Origin: Lachnospiraceae bacterium
GTDB lineage: Bacteria; Bacillota; Clostridia; Lachnospirales; Lachnospiraceae
Direction: 5' to 3'
NCBI GenBank assembly: GCA_016301965.1
Contig: JAEDOO010000005.1
Location: 1 to 44,665 of the forward strand
DNA: 44,665 bases
The notes under the pieces were generated by a model that ran no database searches, was not told the origin of the DNA, and saw only the letters and a program-made list of their open reading frames with translations. This document shows, piece after piece, positions 42,823-44,665 of the stretch (positions are counted from its first letter, which is position 1; every line of letters starts with the position of its first letter). The translations under genes and the position numbers were made by a program.

Positions 42823-42864
42823 TCAATTCTTTACTTTATCCCGTTTTTTCGGAAAATTATTCAT
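42823..42864 (-). CDS. 13-codon upstream ORF in the argC leader
   Basis: MNNFPKKRDKVKN, then TGA. AGGAGG lies 10 nt before its ATG, and its stop codon TGA is part of the argC site (TTGAGGAG), 13 nt before the argC ATG. It has basic residues but only one arginine codon (CGG), so classical arginine attenuation is not strongly supported. It could couple argC translation to leader translation. No homology can be judged at this length. Confidence 0.4.
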   Translation of the reverse strand: MNNFPKKRDKVKN

Positions 42865-42928
42865 ATTCTTACGGCCTCCTCAGCAAGTGATTCGCCCTGT
42901 TTCTGAACATTTATAAAAGAACATCGTT

Positions 42929-42957
42929 ATCATATACCAGTTTTTTCCCGAAGTAAA
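42929..42957 (-). promoter_or_regulatory. Promoter of the argCJBD operon
   Basis: On the minus strand TTTACT, 17 nt, TATGAT. The -35 begins 9 nt beyond the first ARG-box-like site. Confidence 0.55.
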
Positions 42958-42965
42958 GCATAAAT

Positions 42966-43042
42966 TGCAATTTTATTCGAATATTTTGCATAATTATGCA
43001 TATTGTACTGGTTTTTATGCATAGATAATGAATTTTTATTAA
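42966..43042. promoter_or_regulatory. Array of four ARG-box-like ArgR sites
   Basis: Four 14-bp sites, TGCAATTTTATTCG (42966), TGCATAATTATGCA (42987), CTGGTTTTTATGCA (43008) and TGAATTTTTATTAA (43029), have centres spaced exactly 21 bp apart. They resemble the ArgR/AhrC core TGAATWWWWATTCA. The second is a perfect palindrome; the third has one good half. Pairs with 21-bp centre spacing are the known ArgR hexamer arrangement. They lie between the divergent argC and argG promoters. Confidence 0.65.
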
Positions 43043-43050
43043 TTTGGGGG

Positions 43051-43079
43051 TTGATTTTGCCAAAGTCTTGTTGTATAGT
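43051..43079 (+). promoter_or_regulatory. Promoter of argG
   Basis: TTGATT (43051-43056), 17 nt, TATAGT (43074-43079), 56 nt before the argG ATG. The -35 is 8 nt beyond the last ARG-box-like site. Confidence 0.65.
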
Positions 43080-43135
43080 AATGACCAGCAAATGAAAAAG
43101 ACAGTTTTTACCAAACTTAAGGAGGATATATTATT

Positions 43136-44350
43136 ATGAAAGAAAAAGTTATTTTAGCCTATTCCGGCGGACTGGACACCACCGCAATTATCCCGTGGCT
43201 GAAAGAGAATTACGATTACGAAGTTATCTGCTGCTGTATCGACTGCGGCCAGGGTGAGGAGCTTGACGGACTGGAAGAAAGAGCTCTCTCCTGCGGCGCT
43301 TCCAAATTATATATTGAAGATATCGTTGACGAATTCTGTGACGATTTTATCATGCCCTGTGTGCAGGCCGGTGCCGTATATGAGAACAAATACCTGCTGG
43401 GTACATCCATGGCCCGTCCGGGTATTGCCAAAAAGCTGGTAGAGATCGCCAGAAAAGAAGGCGCTACAGCCATCTGCCACGGCGCTACCGGTAAAGGAAA
43501 CGACCAGATCCGTTTCGAGCTGGGTATCAAGGCTCTGGCTCCTGATCTGAAGATCATCGCCGCATGGCGTGATGACAAATGGACCATGGATTCCCGTGAA
43601 TCCGAGATTGCCTACTGTCAGGCACACGGCATCAACCTGCCGTTCTCCGCAGATTCCAGCTACAGCCGTGACCGTAACCTGTGGCACATCAGCCATGAAG
43701 GTCTGGAGCTGGAGGATCCGTCCGTAGAGCCCAATTACGATCATCTGCTGGTTCTGGGTGTCAGCCCGGAGAAAGCTCCTGACGAAGCAGAATACGTGAC
43801 CATGACCTTTGAAGCCGGTGTTCCCACCAGCGTGAACGGTAAAAAGATGAAAGTTTCCGACATCATCCGCGAGCTGAACGCTCTGGGCGGAAAACACGGC
43901 GTTGGTATCGTGGATATCGTAGAAAACCGTGTTGTTGGTATGAAATCCCGTGGTGTATACGAGACTCCCGGAGGAACTATCCTGATGGAAGCTCATCAGC
44001 AGCTGGAAGAGCTGGTTCTTGACCGTGAGACCCTGAAGACAAAGAAAGATATGGGCAACCTGATGGCTCAGATCGTTTACGAAGGAAAATGGTTCACACC
44101 CCTTCGTGAAGCAGTTCAGGCTTTCGTAACCTCCACGCAGAAATATGTAACCGGTGAAGTTAAGTTCAAACTGTACAAAGGCAACATCATCAAAGCCGGA
44201 ACCACATCTCCGTACAGCCTGTACAGCGAGTCACTGGCCTCCTTCACCACTGGTGATCTGTATGATCATCACGACGCTCAGGGCTTCATCACCCTGTTCG
44301 GACTGCCGCTGAAGGTGCGCGCTATGAAGATGGCCGAAGCCGAAAAATAA
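43136..44350 (+). CDS. argG: Argininosuccinate synthase
   Basis: 404 aa ATP-dependent ligase joining citrulline and aspartate. The ATP pyrophosphatase loop AYSGGLDT is at residues 8-15; HGATGKGNDQIRFELG (about 119-134) and SRDRNLWHISHEG follow; length is canonical. AAGGAGG precedes the ATG at good spacing. Divergent from argCJBD and sharing its operator region. argH is not in the window. A terminator follows at 44372. Confidence 0.97.
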   Translation: MKEKVILAYSGGLDTTAIIPWLKENYDYEVICCCIDCGQGEELDGLEERALSCGASKLYIEDIVDEFCDDFIMPCVQAGAVYENKYLLGTSMARPGIAKKLVEIARKEGATAICHGATGKGNDQIRFELGIKALAPDLKIIAAWRDDKWTMDSRESEIAYCQAHGINLPFSADSSYSRDRNLWHISHEGLELEDPSVEPNYDHLLVLGVSPEKAPDEAEYVTMTFEAGVPTSVNGKKMKVSDIIRELNALGGKHGVGIVDIVENRVVGMKSRGVYETPGGTILMEAHQQLEELVLDRETLKTKKDMGNLMAQIVYEGKWFTPLREAVQAFVTSTQKYVTGEVKFKLYKGNIIKAGTTSPYSLYSESLASFTTGDLYDHHDAQGFITLFGLPLKVRAMKMAEAEK

Positions 44351-44371
44351 TGAATAAATTGTTTTAAGTGC

Positions 44372-44409
44372 AAAACTCCCGCTCTGAGGTACAGGGCGGG
44401 AGTTTTTTG
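44372..44409 (+). terminator. Terminator after argG
   Basis: An 11-bp stem AAAACTCCCGC/GCGGGAGTTTT, extended by four inner pairs, 5-nt loop, then TTTTTTG. Confidence 0.93.
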
Positions 44410-44410
44410 T

Positions 44411-44448
44411 AATATAAGAGAGTCGGGGGGACAGGTTCCCTGACTCTC
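44411..44448 (-). terminator. Hairpin downstream of the binding-protein gene
   Basis: GAGAGTC/GACTCTC stem with G-C-rich interior, 11 nt from the stop of the minus-strand gene. The tail on the minus strand is only TTATATT, so termination there may be weak. Confidence 0.5.
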
Positions 44449-44459
44449 CTGTAAAAGCT

Positions 44460-44665
44460 TTATTCTACTTCCAGAACCTGGATAGAACTCCTGGTTACTG
44501 TTGCATCGCCTTCATTGTAGCTGTATCCCATCAGGACACCACTCTTGATCGGCGTACCGGTCTCATCAAAAGAGAACTTACCGCTGGCAACCTCATATAC
44601 CACACTTGTATCGGCCAGAGCAGCCTGTACATCAGCTGCGGCAGAGGATCCGGCAGCTTCCATAG
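44460..44665 (-). CDS. C-terminal end of a probable branched-chain amino-acid-binding protein (partial)
   Basis: About 68 residues, cut off by the window end; the true start lies outside. The text VVYEVASGKFSFDETGTPIKSGVLMGY resembles the C-terminus of LivJ-type (type I periplasmic-binding-fold) ABC solute-binding proteins (G-x-hxFDExGxPhKxxhh). An apparent ATG near 44663 is probably an internal methionine. A Leu/Ile/Val transporter role is a tentative guess from this short stretch. Confidence 0.55.
   Translation of the reverse strand, partial: MEAAGSSAAADVQAALADTSVVYEVASGKFSFDETGTPIKSGVLMGYSYNEGDATVTRSSIQVLEVE

Larger units (their letters stand above)
42810..43135. other. 326-bp divergent arg control region
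   Basis: Non-coding except for a short upstream ORF of argC (42823-42864). It holds the argC promoter, four phased ARG-box-like sites, and the argG promoter, in that order. Confidence 0.75.

Noticed and set aside
43307..43996. Minus-strand frame inside argG
   Set aside because: Shadow of argG; argG is complete and canonical.
1..44665. CRISPR array, prophage or insertion sequence
   Set aside because: No regularly spaced direct repeats, transposase, integrase or phage structural gene was seen; the repeats found are dispersed hairpins.

Overview
The window is a chromosomal segment from a Gram-positive, spore-forming anaerobe of the class Clostridia, most likely a Lachnospiraceae member. This rests on sporulation and germination genes (spoIIP, gpr), a flavodiiron oxygen/NO reductase with a fused rubredoxin, strong AGGAGG-type ribosome sites, A/T-rich consensus promoters and moderate GC. 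The species cannot be read from the sequence. Almost every gene lies on the minus strand. The exceptions are a DUF624 gene, a PAP2 phosphatase, two tRNA-Leu genes, rpsT and argG. I see no insertion sequence, prophage, CRISPR array or rRNA.

Layout. 1-6044 (-): a four-domain flavodiiron protein, then a two-gene ABC exporter (ATPase plus an FtsX-type permease with a very long coiled coil). 6225-8161 (+): a DUF624 membrane protein, a PAP2 phosphatase and two identical tRNA-Leu(CAG) genes, each with its own promoter. 8265-13275 (-): class A PBP, lspA, a zinc-ribbon protein and a divergent clpX. 13528-17444 (-): a c-di-AMP operon (two uncharacterised membrane proteins, cdaA, cdaR) ending in an HPr-like protein that has lost the phosphorylatable His15 but keeps Ser46. 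18229-29753 (-): gpr, spoIIP, lepA, hemW, uvrA, an mreB/mbl paralogue, recD2 and comF, in transcription order. 29941-30204 (+): rpsT. 30279-37286 (-): comEA, response regulator, histidine kinase, GerMN lipoprotein, comEC, holA. 37447-37893 (-): a YdcZ-type small transporter. 38219-42809 (-): argC-argJ-argB-argD, divergent from argG (+, 43136-44350). 44460-end (-): the C-terminus of a probable amino-acid-binding protein.

How the genes work together. argC, J, B and D make ornithine from glutamate by the acetyl-recycling route, and argG carries out the citrulline-to-argininosuccinate step. Between argC and argG lie four ARG-box-like sites whose centres are exactly 21 bp apart, flanked by one promoter facing each way. 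cdaA and cdaR make and control c-di-AMP. The comEA-regulator-kinase-GerMN-comEC-holA cluster mixes DNA uptake with an envelope-sensing two-component system and recalls the actinobacterial mtrA-mtrB-lpqB order.

The most unusual non-coding signals are four copies of a 27-nt hairpin repeat in the same orientation (1855, 13492, 37920, 40351), a perfect 50-bp inverted repeat downstream of argD (38031-38183), the phased ARG-box array, and a 13-codon upstream ORF whose stop runs into the argC ribosome site. The most unusual proteins are the His-less HPr and the ClpX whose RKH substrate loop is replaced.
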